A DNA stretch of 64,000 nt from Rufibacter psychrotolerans (GCF_016924645.1 NZ_JAFFJV010000007.1:43593-107592); one strand, 5' to 3'; counted from the stretch's first letter, positions 33,421-43,202 are shown. Notes: generated by a model from the letters alone, not told the origin. Program-made: numbers and translations.

Positions 33421-35703
33421 TTAGTTCTTAATAAGCTTCTGTACTTCTGGCTGGTTCACGCTCACCGGGTATTTTTGGCGGAGTTCCTTGATCCACTCCT
33501 GCTCCAGGTGGTTCTGGTAGTCAGAGATTACCAGGCCGCGGGTTTCGCTCAGTTTCTTGGGGGCCGGGGCCTCTACCTGGTCAATCCTGATCCAGATGGA
33601 GCGGCCATCCTGGGTAAGGGTGTAGGTGCCCGGTTTCCAGGTTACGCCGTCCAGCACTTTGTTCTCGCCGCGCTGGAACTTGCGGGAAGTCACCTGCAGG
33701 GCCAGTGGGTTGCTCTGGTTCAGTTGCTCGGCCAAGGCCTGCAGGTCTGAGGTGTACACCTTTAGGGCTACCCGGCGCGAGGTTGAACGACCCGCAGCCG
33801 GTATCAGCTGAATAGCCTCCTGGTCAACCCCTTTCTGCTGCAGATAGTTCTTCACGGCGGTGGCCCGGCGGGTGGCCAGGTTGGCGTTCTTTCTGTTGGC
33901 TGCCTCGCGGGTGTCTGCGTAGCCGGTGAGCTCCAGCACCAGGGCCGTGTCTGCCTGCAGGGTGGCGGCCAACTGATCTAACTGGGCCGTGGCAGCTTTA
34001 GAAAGGTTGTCGGTGCCGGCGGTGAAGGTGATGTCTGGCTGCTTGTGGCGCTGTGACAGGAACCTGCCCTGGGCCATCTGGGCCTGGGCTTGCTCCAAAA
34101 TGGCGGGAGTGGCCGCGCTCAGGATGGTGGCCTGCGCCCGCTCGCCCCACATGTACTTGTCCTGGTTGGCCTCAAAGAAGGCTTTCAGCCCCACGGTGTC
34201 TTCCACGGCTTTCGCCCAGACTTTCTCCTCCATCAGCTGGAACAGCAAGATACCGTCGTGATACTCGTTCACCAGCATGCGGTAATCCTGGTGCTTTTCG
34301 GCCAGGTGTTCGCGCTCATAGTTGAGCAGGCTGGTCTCCACAAACTTGTCGTAGAGCAGGTTCATGGCGTGGGTCGCAGAGGCGTTCTGGCGCGGACGCT
34401 GGTTGGCCTCAATGTAGGTGGCAAAAGCCCCTACGGTAAACGGCTGCCCGTTAATGCTGAAAAGCGTGGCAGAAGGCAGGTTCTTGGGCTCAGCGGGCAC
34501 ATTGAATTTCCATTTGCCGGCCAGCAGGGTAGAGTCGGCCAGGCGCAGGGTGGCTTCCTTGATGTTCTGGTTTTCCTGGAACTTGTTCTCGGTTTTGATG
34601 CGGCGCAGGAACGCGGCCTTGTTCAGCTCTGAGCGGGAGTCTTTGGCAATGCGGTTGCGCAGCGAAGTCTCCATTTCTTCATAGGTGGGCAGTTCCTTGC
34701 GCTCCAGGAGTTTGATAATGTGCCAGCCATACGGCGTCTGGATGGGGGCCGAGATGGCGCCCGGCTTGGCCAGCGTGAAGGCGGCCTCCTCAAAGGAAGG
34801 AATCATGCGGCCGGTGCCAAACCACGGCAGTTCGCCGCCGTTCTCGGCCGAGGCGGCATCCTCAGAGAACTGCGAGGCCAGCTTGTTCCAGTCTTCCTTG
34901 CGCTGCACGCGGCTGTAGATCTCGTCAATCTTTTTCTTGGCGGCCACGGAGTCGGCCTTGGGCAGGCCCTGTTGTGCCCGCACCATGATGTGCGCCACCT
35001 TGATCTCGCCCTGGGCCGGGCGCACGTCGTTCACCTTGATGATGTGGTACCCAAAGCGCGTTCTTACCGGCTCTGAGATTTGCCCCACCGGGGTGTTGTA
35101 GGCGGCGTTCTCAAACGGGTACACCATCTGCAGCGCCGTGAAGTAGCCCAGGTTGCCGCCGTTCTCGCGGGCCGAGGGGTCTTCTGAGAACCGCTGGGCC
35201 AGGGCCTCAAACGAGGTGCCGCTCAGCGCCTGCTGCCGCAGGTCGGTGATTTTCTGGTAGGCGGCCAGGGTGTCTTTGGGGTCTGCCTCGGGGTCTACCG
35301 TGATCAGGAGGTGGGTGGCGTTTACCTCTTTCTTGAGGCGCTCGTAAGCCTCGCGCACCAGTTGGTCGGTGACGCTTTTCTCCGTGAGGTAGGGTTGCGC
35401 CAGTTGCTCTTTGTAGCCGTTCAGCTCGCTCTTAAAGGCCTGGGTGGTGTCAAGCCCCCGGCTTTTGGCCTCGGCCACCTTCAGCTTGAAGTTGGTGTAG
35501 AGGTTGAGGTACTCGTTAACGTTGGCGCTGGTGTACGCGCTGTCTGCTGAGCCGTTGTTCTTCTCATACACGTAGGCAAACTCAGAGACGGGGACCCTTT
35601 CGGGGCCAATGGTCAGCAGGGCAGGTTCAGCAGACTTCTTGGGAGAAGTGCATTGGAAGAGGAGCAGGGCGCCTAGGCCCACATACAAAGAGGAAACTCG
35701 CAT
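33421..35703 (-). CDS. Parvulin-type PPIase lipoprotein with embedded OmpA-like domain
   Basis: A 760-residue protein from the start at 35703 (lipobox LLFQC, Cys18); the open frame is 19 codons longer. Two parvulin domains lie at about residues 130-225 and 236-335 (FSEDPSARENGGNLGYF and FSEDAASAENGGELPWF). A third region at about 555-640 reads FTAGTDNLSKAATAQLDQLAA, then GYADTREAANRKNANLATRRATAVKNYL with the spacing of an OmpA-type peptidoglycan-binding domain. The C-terminal ETRGLVISDYQNHLEQEWIKEL is typical of Bacteroidota PpiC proteins. The OmpA-like insertion is unusual in this family and could tether the chaperone to peptidoglycan. Confidence 0.85.
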   Translation of the reverse strand: MRVSSLYVGLGALLLFQCTSPKKSAEPALLTIGPERVPVSEFAYVYEKNNGSADSAYTSANVNEYLNLYTNFKLKVAEAKSRGLDTTQAFKSELNGYKEQLAQPYLTEKSVTDQLVREAYERLKKEVNATHLLITVDPEADPKDTLAAYQKITDLRQQALSGTSFEALAQRFSEDPSARENGGNLGYFTALQMVYPFENAAYNTPVGQISEPVRTRFGYHIIKVNDVRPAQGEIKVAHIMVRAQQGLPKADSVAAKKKIDEIYSRVQRKEDWNKLASQFSEDAASAENGGELPWFGTGRMIPSFEEAAFTLAKPGAISAPIQTPYGWHIIKLLERKELPTYEEMETSLRNRIAKDSRSELNKAAFLRRIKTENKFQENQNIKEATLRLADSTLLAGKWKFNVPAEPKNLPSATLFSINGQPFTVGAFATYIEANQRPRQNASATHAMNLLYDKFVETSLLNYEREHLAEKHQDYRMLVNEYHDGILLFQLMEEKVWAKAVEDTVGLKAFFEANQDKYMWGERAQATILSAATPAILEQAQAQMAQGRFLSQRHKQPDITFTAGTDNLSKAATAQLDQLAATLQADTALVLELTGYADTREAANRKNANLATRRATAVKNYLQQKGVDQEAIQLIPAAGRSTSRRVALKVYTSDLQALAEQLNQSNPLALQVTSRKFQRGENKVLDGVTWKPGTYTLTQDGRSIWIRIDQVEAPAPKKLSETRGLVISDYQNHLEQEWIKELRQKYPVSVNQPEVQKLIKN

Positions 35704-35839
35704 AGGTATCAGCAAAATGCAACAGGAAGGGGCGCGCAGGGCTTCCCTAACATTACGCAATTTTACTCATTTTTTTGGAGAGAATGGGCTACTATTGAAA
35801 AACATAGTGCCAGGGAGGGGGGAGCGGAGAAAACCCACC

Positions 35840-35879
35840 CCGTTTCTGGCACCTTTTGCTCAAAACAGCCCCAAAACGG
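35840..35879. repeat. Intergenic palindrome family, copy
   Basis: CCGTTTCTGGCACCTTTTGC then TCAAAACAGCCCCAAAACGG; the outer arms CCGTTT/AAACGG pair. Confidence 0.65.
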
Positions 35880-35917
35880 AATTTATTGTGCAAAGGGTCA
35901 AAAAATTACGGGGTGGG

Positions 35918-36328
35918 TTACCCAATGTATTTGTGCAAACGGCAGATGTTGGTGGAGCCGTTCACGCTGTACTCTACTTTGTCCATGATACGGTTCACCA
36001 GGGCCACGCCCACGCCCCCTTTCTTCCCCGTCCGGATGTTGTCATGGATGTTGGGCTCTTTGTAGTTGGCCTTCTCAAACGGGGTGCCGTTGTCCTGCAG
36101 TTCAAAGATGATCTCCCTGGAGTCATAGTGAATGGTAAGGCAAAGGTTCTTGCGGCTGTCTTCGTGGTTGGAGTGGATGATCAGGTTGGCGCAGATCTCG
36201 TCCACGGCCAAAATAATCTGGTTTAACGTGATCTCAGACAAATGGACAGGCTTAAGGGTATCCGTCACAAACGCGCGGATAGTTTTGAGGTTCTTCCTGT
36301 CACAACTGACCCGGATCTTGTTAGTCAT
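35918..36328 (-). CDS. RsbW-like anti-sigma factor / serine-protein kinase
   Basis: A 136-residue GHKL ATPase. ILAVDEICANLIIHS is the N-box region, FELQDNGTPF the G1-like region and GKKGGVGVALVNRIMD the G2 region. Such proteins bind a sigma factor or another target and phosphorylate a STAS antagonist. Its start overlaps the end of the STAS gene by 8 bases. No sigma factor is encoded beside it, so its partner is elsewhere or is not a sigma factor. Confidence 0.88.
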   Translation of the reverse strand: MTNKIRVSCDRKNLKTIRAFVTDTLKPVHLSEITLNQIILAVDEICANLIIHSNHEDSRKNLCLTIHYDSREIIFELQDNGTPFEKANYKEPNIHDNIRTGKKGGVGVALVNRIMDKVEYSVNGSTNICRLHKYIG

Positions 36329-36659
36329 TGGCTATGGTCACAGCTTCTTCATACGAAGAGACGATGGTCATGAGCAAGTCCAGTCCCAGTATCTCAAACA
36401 CGTTGCGCACTTTCTCCTGCATGTTGAAGAAGATGAGCTTGATCTGCGCATCTTCAAAGCGTTGCAGGTGCGAGATGAACACGCCCAGGCCGGCAGAGGA
36501 AATGTAGTTGAGGTTCTTGCAGTCAACCAAGATCTTGCCAAACATCATGATGCTGGGGTTAGAGAGCTCCTCGTCTAACAGTACAGAAGAACTGGCATCC
36601 AGCTCACCATCCAGGCTGATGGTGATGGTATTGTCGGTGATAGTATGTTTTATTTTCAT
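36321..36659 (-). CDS. STAS-domain anti-sigma factor antagonist (RsbV-like)
   Basis: A 112-residue single STAS domain. NLNYISSAGLGVFISHL holds the expected phosphorylatable Ser (about residues 56-57) just before the AGLG turn. It should be phosphorylated by the adjacent RsbW-like kinase and dephosphorylated by the SpoIIE-type phosphatase upstream. Gene order phosphatase-STAS-kinase in one operon. Confidence 0.9.
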   Translation of the reverse strand: MKIKHTITDNTITISLDGELDASSSVLLDEELSNPSIMMFGKILVDCKNLNYISSAGLGVFISHLQRFEDAQIKLIFFNMQEKVRNVFEILGLDLLMTIVSSYEEAVTIAND

Positions 36660-36679
36660 CGTGCTTCTTTACGAATCAT

Positions 36680-38746
36680 CTAATTGTTAGGTTGACGGTG
36701 TTTGAACTTGATCACGAGTAAGGTCTGGTCATCATGCAGGGTGCCGTTGCTGAAGGCGTCCACGTCATTGATGATGGCACTCTTGATGTCCTCGGCCTCC
36801 AGGTGGTAGGTCTGGGAGAGCATGTACTTGAGCCGTTCCTCGCCGTACTCATCCTGCCGGGCGTTCCGGGCCTCCACAATGCCATCGGTGTAGATGACCA
36901 TCACGTCGCCGGGGTTGTAGTCATAGTGCAGCCGGTGGATGCGCTTGGCGTACGAGGCGTCCCTGATGATGCCCAGCCCCAGGCCCTCTGTCTGGAAATA
37001 GAACGTATCTTCCATCATAGAGTTGTAGTAGAGGGTGTGGCAATGGCCCGCCCGGGCAAACGACACGCCCTGCATCTTGTAGTCAATGATGTACAGCGCC
37101 GAGGTGATGAAGGAGGTGCGCTCCAGGCAGCGGCTCAGGGCGCTGTTGGCCTGCACCATGAACTCGTCGGGCAGCAGGTCCTGCTGCATGAGCCCGTGAA
37201 AGATGCCCTTCATCTGGGCCATGTGAAAGGCCGCCGAGATCCCCTTGCCCGACACGTCACCAATGATGATGGCAATGCGCGACTCGCTCAGCTGCAGGTA
37301 ATCATAGAAGTCACCGCCCACTTCCTTGGCCGCCTGCGAGTAGGTGCTGATCTCAAACCAGGTGTCGGTGGGGAAGGTCTTGGGGTTGAGCCGGTCCTGC
37401 ACCAGGCTGGCAATCTTGAGCTCTTCTTTGTAGCGCTCGTTCTGGATAGACTCCTGCATGAGCCGCAGGTTGTCAATGGTGAGCACGGTCTGGTTGGCAA
37501 ACGACTGCACCACGCTGATGGTGTCTGGGTCAAAGCCCTGCTCCACTTCCAGCAGCAGGTACAGGTAGCCGTACCGGTGCTTGGCCGAGGTGAGCGGCAC
37601 CACCAGCAATGAGTTGAACGGGCTGTCCAAAGCCCTGAACTCTGGGTTGAGGTGGAGGTCGCCGTTGACGTAGACGTTGTTACGGGTGGTCTGGTCCTGG
37701 TCATGCACGGCCTTCACAAGGGCCTTGACCATGTCCTGCACGACCTCCTCGGGGACAATGTCTCCCACGGGCTTCGCTTTCTCGGCAATCTCCAGCCACC
37801 CGGCAACGGCGCCGGTGGCCTTGGTGGCGCTCTCAAACAGCAGTTTGTACACCTCTTCCTCGCTCTGCCCCTGCTGGATGGAGTGGCTCAGGCGCTGGAA
37901 ACTCAGCAGATCGGCGTTTTTCTGCTCAAATACTTTGGAAGTAGGCAAGCTGAACAGGGCCACCAGCAACGAGGCAAAGGCATAGAAGAGCACAAACCCC
38001 AGGGTGAGCAAGATGAACGGGTTGTCTGTGTAGTCTACCACCAGTTCAGCCGAATCCGCGTAGCGGAACACAAAGAAGACAAACAAGGCCCCCGACAGCA
38101 GAATGGCCGTAAGCAGGAAAATGCTGCCCCACTTTTTGTCCAGGTTCAGGTAGGCCACCCACCTAAGGTGCACGCTCATGTAAAGGCTGTAGCCCAGGAG
38201 CAGGGCCAGGTCCAGAATGAGGAAAATGTACTCCATGTAGGCAACATCCAGCAGGGGCACCAACAAGGAAAGATAGATCAGCAGCTCAAACCACTTCCAC
38301 TGAGCCTGTAAGTCTTTGGTTTTGTGGTACAGGATAAACTGCCGCCACGTATAGAAGGCTTTTCCCAGAAAATAGACCAGAAACCCGAACAGGATCTGGT
38401 AGAAGATGTCCAGCAGGTACGGGCTGTTGACCCATTGCTGGTTAAGGCCGGGGTACCCTATGTACAGCAACATGCACACGTAGGCGCCCATGCCCCCTTT
38501 GACAAAGAGGTTCCAGAGCGGGGCCGTGAACTCGGCGTTGCGCTGCACCGGAATCTTGCACCGCTGGTGCAGGAAAACAGAAAGAATATAAATAACCGAC
38601 AGCAGGTTGTTGAGGTACGGGAAAGCCGCGTTGGCTTCGCCGGTATGCCCCTGGCGGGCCAAAAGCACCACGTTCACCAAGAGCAGCACCCAGCTTACGC
38701 TTCCGGAAATAAGGGTTAGCCGTTTTATGGTGGTGTCTTGGGGCAT
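36680..38746 (-). CDS. SpoIIE-family protein phosphatase with 7-8 TM segments and GAF domain
   Basis: A 688-residue membrane protein. Seven to eight hydrophobic segments fill about residues 1-255, then a GAF-like domain (about 285-425) and a PP2C/SpoIIE domain (about 455-680) with the metal-binding motifs AKEVGGDFYDY and IIGDVSGKGISAAF and a late YTDGIVEARN. It should dephosphorylate the STAS protein encoded 20 bases downstream and thus release the target of the RsbW-like protein. The membrane part is the likely sensor; the signal is unknown. Confidence 0.9.
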   Translation of the reverse strand: MPQDTTIKRLTLISGSVSWVLLLVNVVLLARQGHTGEANAAFPYLNNLLSVIYILSVFLHQRCKIPVQRNAEFTAPLWNLFVKGGMGAYVCMLLYIGYPGLNQQWVNSPYLLDIFYQILFGFLVYFLGKAFYTWRQFILYHKTKDLQAQWKWFELLIYLSLLVPLLDVAYMEYIFLILDLALLLGYSLYMSVHLRWVAYLNLDKKWGSIFLLTAILLSGALFVFFVFRYADSAELVVDYTDNPFILLTLGFVLFYAFASLLVALFSLPTSKVFEQKNADLLSFQRLSHSIQQGQSEEEVYKLLFESATKATGAVAGWLEIAEKAKPVGDIVPEEVVQDMVKALVKAVHDQDQTTRNNVYVNGDLHLNPEFRALDSPFNSLLVVPLTSAKHRYGYLYLLLEVEQGFDPDTISVVQSFANQTVLTIDNLRLMQESIQNERYKEELKIASLVQDRLNPKTFPTDTWFEISTYSQAAKEVGGDFYDYLQLSESRIAIIIGDVSGKGISAAFHMAQMKGIFHGLMQQDLLPDEFMVQANSALSRCLERTSFITSALYIIDYKMQGVSFARAGHCHTLYYNSMMEDTFYFQTEGLGLGIIRDASYAKRIHRLHYDYNPGDVMVIYTDGIVEARNARQDEYGEERLKYMLSQTYHLEAEDIKSAIINDVDAFSNGTLHDDQTLLVIKFKHRQPNN

Positions 38747-38835
38747 TGGTGCTGTTGCCTGCTGAAGTGGTTTAAGTGTCAGATTTGGGAGAATACGAGA
38801 ATTTTCTAAAAGTAACTAAAAAAAAGTTATGTTCT

Positions 38836-38907
38836 TCACGCCGCCGCAGAATCAGGCGGCCCGTTCCCTGCGCGGCGAATGAGGGTAAATACGGAGCGGC
38901 GGCGTGA
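38836..38907. ncRNA. Folded leader upstream of the SpoIIE-type phosphatase gene
   Basis: A 12-bp perfect stem TCACGCCGCCGC (38836-38847) with GCGGCGGCGTGA (38896-38907). An alternative inner hairpin GCCGCC...GGCGGC uses the same left arm. It lies 90-160 bases before the phosphatase start. Mutually exclusive stems suggest a regulatory leader, but no known motif is recognised. Confidence 0.35.
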
Positions 38908-39037
38908 CCCAGTTGCTAACCCGCAGACCCTGAAAGCGCTACGAACGGGGCGCCTGGCCTGAACCAATAATCAGCCCCGACCTATGCCTGTTCTCTGTTC
39001 CTGGGCAGGAAAGTAATCTGGTCATTCGCCCGTTGTA

Positions 39038-39073
39038 GTTTTCGGCTTGTTTTTCCGGAAAAGGGCCTGAAAC
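39038..39073. repeat. Intergenic palindrome family, copy
   Basis: GTTTTCGGCTTGTTTTTCC then GGAAAAGGGCCTGAAAC. Confidence 0.65.
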
Positions 39074-39136
39074 CAGAAAGCCACCGATTGGCGCGGTTGA
39101 GAAAAATCCTCTGGTCTGCGGCCTGCCAGCCAACTA

Positions 39137-39173
39137 AAAAGCTCTGCCCAAAACTGGTTTGGGCAGAGCTTTT
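39137..39173. terminator. Bidirectional terminator hairpin
   Basis: Perfect 16-bp arms AAAAGCTCTGCCCAAA (39137-39152) and TTTGGGCAGAGCTTTT (39158-39173). It lies 222 bases after the guaB stop and is flanked by A and T runs on both strands. Confidence 0.8.
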
Positions 39174-39267
39174 AAATAACCTGTTCAGGTTTCTTAGCCT
39201 GGCGTGATGGCAGAAGTTTTTCTTTGGCGTAAGGGGCCGCTTGTGCCTTTTAGGCAAGCAAGCTTCT

Positions 39268-39303
39268 GATTTAGGGCCGTTTCCTGAAAAGCAGCCCTAA
39301 ACC
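39268..39303. repeat. Intergenic palindrome family, copy
   Basis: GATTTAGGGCCGTTTCC then TGAAAAGCAGCCCTAAACC. Confidence 0.7.
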
Positions 39304-39343
39304 GTTGGTGCCAACCTGCGCTTGCGCCAGTAGCCTACAAGAA

Positions 39344-39390
39344 AACTCCGGGCGGCGTTAATAGAATAAGAGCGCCAAGCCCTCGGAGTT
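39344..39390 (-). terminator. Probable guaB terminator
   Basis: Imperfect stem: AACTCCG-GGCGGCG pairs with CGCC-AAGCC-CTCGGAGTT, beginning within 6 bases of the guaB stop. On the minus strand it is followed by TTTTC. Confidence 0.55.
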
Positions 39391-39394
39391 GTGG

Positions 39395-40972
<1,578 letters not shown>

Positions 40973-41130
40973 TTAGGGAATTCTGGCTGAAAACCGGCGG
41001 GGCGTTTGGGGTGTTTTGCGGGCTTGGTGGCGGTTTTGTGGTTGCTAGTTTGGCTTTATGCGGGCGTGGATCCGCTTTTCTATGAACTTATGGGCTGGGT
41101 TGTTTTATCTTTTCTGATAAGCGCTCACGG

Positions 41131-41250
41131 CCGCGGGGCCCCGCCTTTGCCCCTCGCACTGCCCTTGCGGCCCACGCCTGTAGTCTGCTCTTGGCTTCTG
41201 TTCTTCAGGAGCCACAAGCGAGGCGCTCGAGCCAAAGACTGGAATCGGAA
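41131..41250. repeat. ~120-bp intergenic repeat, copy A
   Basis: Shares with copy B the succession CGGGG/CGGGT-CCCC, CACTGCCCTT, GCTCTTGGC/GCGCTTGGC, then GGAGCCACAAGCGAGGCG / GGGCACAAAAGCGAGGCG, and GACTGGAA/GACTAGAA. Same orientation as copy B, about 260 bases apart. Confidence 0.6.
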
Positions 41251-41297
41251 TCTTCCAACTGTGGACTTGCATAGCAGCGATGTTGTTTCAGCACGCC

Positions 41298-41330
41298 AGA
41301 CCTCACAGGTTTTCAAAACCTGTGAGGTCT
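41298..41330. repeat. 33-bp perfect palindrome
   Basis: AGACCTCACAGGTTTT (41298-41313), central C, AAAACCTGTGAGGTCT (41315-41330). Perfect 16-bp arms. Located between the two copies of the 120-bp repeat. I recall very similar palindromes scattered in other Bacteroidota genomes. Confidence 0.85.
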
Positions 41331-41389
41331 ACTCCTCTGCCTCTATGGCGCGGATTTACTTCCGTGCCTTTTTAATGTAAATGCTTCTA

Positions 41390-41510
41390 GCTGCGGGTCC
41401 CCATCCTCTTCTTCGGCACTGCCCTTTCAGCCTGCACGGCCTTTTGCGCTTGGCCTCTTTCTGTCCAGGGCACAAAAGCGAGGCGCGCTCAAGGAAGACT
41501 AGAAAAAGGG
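41390..41510. repeat. ~120-bp intergenic repeat, copy B
   Basis: Diverged copy of 41131-41250 in the same orientation; the shared blocks are listed under copy A. The two differ at perhaps a third of positions, so the duplication is old. Confidence 0.6.
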
Positions 41511-41776
41511 AAAGTTGCAAAAGAGGTAAGGAGAACCCGTAGAGACCAGGCACTGCCTTATCTCTGCAACATTGCCCACTATGACACGGGAGTAACTGCT
41601 GCGGCTTATTGGGAGTTCTACCTCTACAAAGGCGTAATTCCCCTCCTGGGAGGGGTAGGGGTGGGTTCAGTTACGTTTCTACCCTTTTTCCTAAGTAAAC
41701 CTAAAAACCCATTCCCCACTCAGGACTCAGCACTCAAGACTCAGGACTTTAACATGCGAGTGTCTGCGCTAAGTCC

Positions 41777-41812
41777 GTTTCTAGCCTATTTCCAGAAAAT
41801 CGGCCTTAAAAC
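41777..41812. repeat. Intergenic palindrome family, copy
   Basis: GTTTCTAGCCTATTTCC then AGAAAATCGGCCTTAAAAC. It ends 9 bases beyond the rhodanese stop codon. Confidence 0.7.
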
Positions 41813-41821
41813 AGGCCTGAA

Positions 41822-42142
41822 TCAATACACCGGAAAGGCCGGGTCTACTTCCTGGGCCCAGGCGTGCACGCCGCCTTTGAGGTTGAGCAGGTTCGTGAAG
41901 CCGTGGCGTTGCTGCAGGAACAGCAGGGCCTGCGCGCTTCTGAAACCGTGGTGGCAGATGAGCACCGTGGTCTTGTCTTTGTCCAGGTTGGAGGCTTGCT
42001 TAGGAAGTTCCGCCAGCGGAATGAGCTGACCACCCAGGTTACAGATGGCCCACTCCTGCGGTTCGCGCACGTCAATGAGTTGCAGCGGCTCCTGCTGGTC
42101 CAGGCGTTCTTTCAGTTGTTGGGGCGTGATCTCGGGTAGCAT
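41822..42142 (-). CDS. Rhodanese-like domain protein
   Basis: A 106-residue single rhodanese domain from the start at 42142 (MLPEITPQQLKERL). The longer frame reads back through a palindromic repeat and is not coding. LIDVREPQEWAICNLGG and the active-site loop LICHHGFRSAQALLFL (Cys about residue 66) are typical. Such proteins carry persulfide sulfur in the cytosol. It is divergent from pnuC. Confidence 0.9.
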   Translation of the reverse strand: MLPEITPQQLKERLDQQEPLQLIDVREPQEWAICNLGGQLIPLAELPKQASNLDKDKTTVLICHHGFRSAQALLFLQQRHGFTNLLNLKGGVHAWAQEVDPAFPVY

Positions 42143-42234
42143 GGGGCAAAGATAGCCTAAAATATTTTGCCCTAAACGGGGTGACGGGGGCACAACCTGG
42201 CCAGATGCCTCTATTTTTGTGGCCTTTACACCTG

Positions 42235-42282
42235 CTTTCCGGTTTGGGGCCGTTTTCTGAAAAGCAGCCCCAAACCGGAAAG
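42235..42282. repeat. Intergenic palindrome family, long copy
   Basis: Perfect 16-bp outer arms CTTTCCGGTTTGGGGC (42235-42250) and GCCCCAAACCGGAAAG (42267-42282) around CGTTTTCTGAAAAGCA. It lies 16 bases before the pnuC start, so it is in the pnuC leader. Confidence 0.85.
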
Positions 42283-42297
42283 GCGAAAGCATTTGCT

Positions 42298-42909
42298 ATG
42301 GATTTTCTTTCCCCCAACCAATGGGAACTGGCCACCGTCACTGAGGTGGTGGGCGTCATCACCGGCTTTCTCTGCGTGTGGCTGGCGGCCAAGCAGAACA
42401 TTTGGACCTTTCCCATCGCGCTCATCAGCGTGACCTTGTACATCATCATTTTCTACGATGCCCGCCTCTACGCCGACATGGGCCTGCAGGTCATGTTTGC
42501 CGGGCTCAACTTTTACGGCTGGTACATGTGGCTGCACAAAGGGAGGCAGCGGGCAGAGCGGCCCGTCTCCCGGATGACCCCCAGACAGTGGGTCTGGCTA
42601 CTCTTGTTTGTGCCGGTGTTCACCCTGGGCCTGGGAACCTACCTGCGCCTCCACACCGATGCCGACCTGGCCTACTGGGACGCGGGCACCACCGCCGTGA
42701 GCCTGGGCGCCCAGTGGCTCATGAGCCGCAAAAAGCTGGAGAATTGGCTGGTCTGGATTGCCGTGGATGCCGTCTATGTGCCCATGTACCTGTACAAGGA
42801 GCTGTACCTTACCGCGGTACTTTACTTCCTCTACCTGGCCCTGGCGTGGTGGGGTTACCTGGACTGGAAGAAGAGCCTGCCCCAGGAGCCGGTTCAACAG
42901 GCGGCCTGA
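42298..42909 (+). CDS. pnuC: Nicotinamide riboside transporter PnuC
   Basis: A 203-residue membrane protein from the start at 42298 (MDFLSPNQWELATVTEVVGVITGFLCVWLA). Upstream frame is palindromic repeat. Six to seven helices with the PnuC motif region WTFPIALISVTLYIIIFYDARLYADMGLQVMF and NFYGWYMWL, and a late ENWLVWIAVDAVYVPMYLYKELY. It facilitates uptake of nicotinamide riboside, trapped by phosphorylation; a NadR-type kinase is encoded 2.2 kb downstream on the same strand. Confidence 0.93.
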   Translation: MDFLSPNQWELATVTEVVGVITGFLCVWLAAKQNIWTFPIALISVTLYIIIFYDARLYADMGLQVMFAGLNFYGWYMWLHKGRQRAERPVSRMTPRQWVWLLLFVPVFTLGLGTYLRLHTDADLAYWDAGTTAVSLGAQWLMSRKKLENWLVWIAVDAVYVPMYLYKELYLTAVLYFLYLALAWWGYLDWKKSLPQEPVQQAA

Positions 42910-42941
42910 CCGGTAAAGCCATCGGCAATACCCGGCCCAGG

Positions 42942-42978
42942 GGTTTTTGCGGAGGTTTTAAGAAAAGAGCCCCAAAAG
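42942..42978. repeat. Intergenic palindrome family, degenerate copy
   Basis: GGTTTTTGCGGAGGTTTTAA then GAAAAGAGCCCCAAAAG; right half matches the family, left half decayed. Confidence 0.4.
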
Positions 42979-42998
42979 AATAACTGGTAAGTGAAAGT

Positions 42999-43193
42999 TT
43001 GAGTAAGAAGGAGAGGGGCGCCCAGGTACCGGTATTATCCAAACCAGGCTGGCAGCCAGCCGGCGGTTTGGGGATGACCGGGCATGAGCGCCGTAAGAGC
43101 CTGCCTGAGGGGGGAGGCGCAAAAAAAGTGGGCGCCCCGGGTAACCCTTTCATTTTTTATAACGATTAAGCAGAAGATTACCTTCTTACTCAA
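42999..43193. repeat. 195-bp element with terminal inverted repeats in the PAP2 leader
   Basis: Terminal arms TTGAGTAAGAAGG (42999-43011) and CCTTCTTACTCAA (43181-43193) are a perfect 13-bp inverted repeat. Inside them GGGGCGCCCA (43015-43024) pairs with TGGGCGCCCC (43129-43138), enclosing a hairpin CCAAACC/GGTTTGG (43039-43071) with inner GGCTGG/CCAGCC, and GCGCC/GGCGC (43088-43120). It ends 9 bases before the PAP2 start. It may be a folded regulatory leader or a small MITE. Confidence 0.6.
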
Positions 43194-43202
43194 GCACAGA
43201 CT

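Larger units (their letters stand above)
38747..39394. other. Gene-free region between SpoIIE-type gene and guaB
   Basis: About 650 bases with only short, unconvincing open frames. It holds the folded leader above, two palindrome-family copies, a strong terminator at 39137-39173 and the guaB terminator near 39344. Confidence 0.4.

Noticed and set aside
41006..41380. 124-codon + frame in the repeat island
   Set aside because: Starts hydrophobic but then runs through the 120-bp repeat and the palindrome; composition changes abruptly, no homology recognised.
42999..43193. Known riboswitch (cobalamin, TPP, FMN, SAM) or 6S/SRP/RNase P RNA upstream of PAP2
   Set aside because: None of the conserved sequence boxes that I can check by eye are present; kept as an unclassified structured element.
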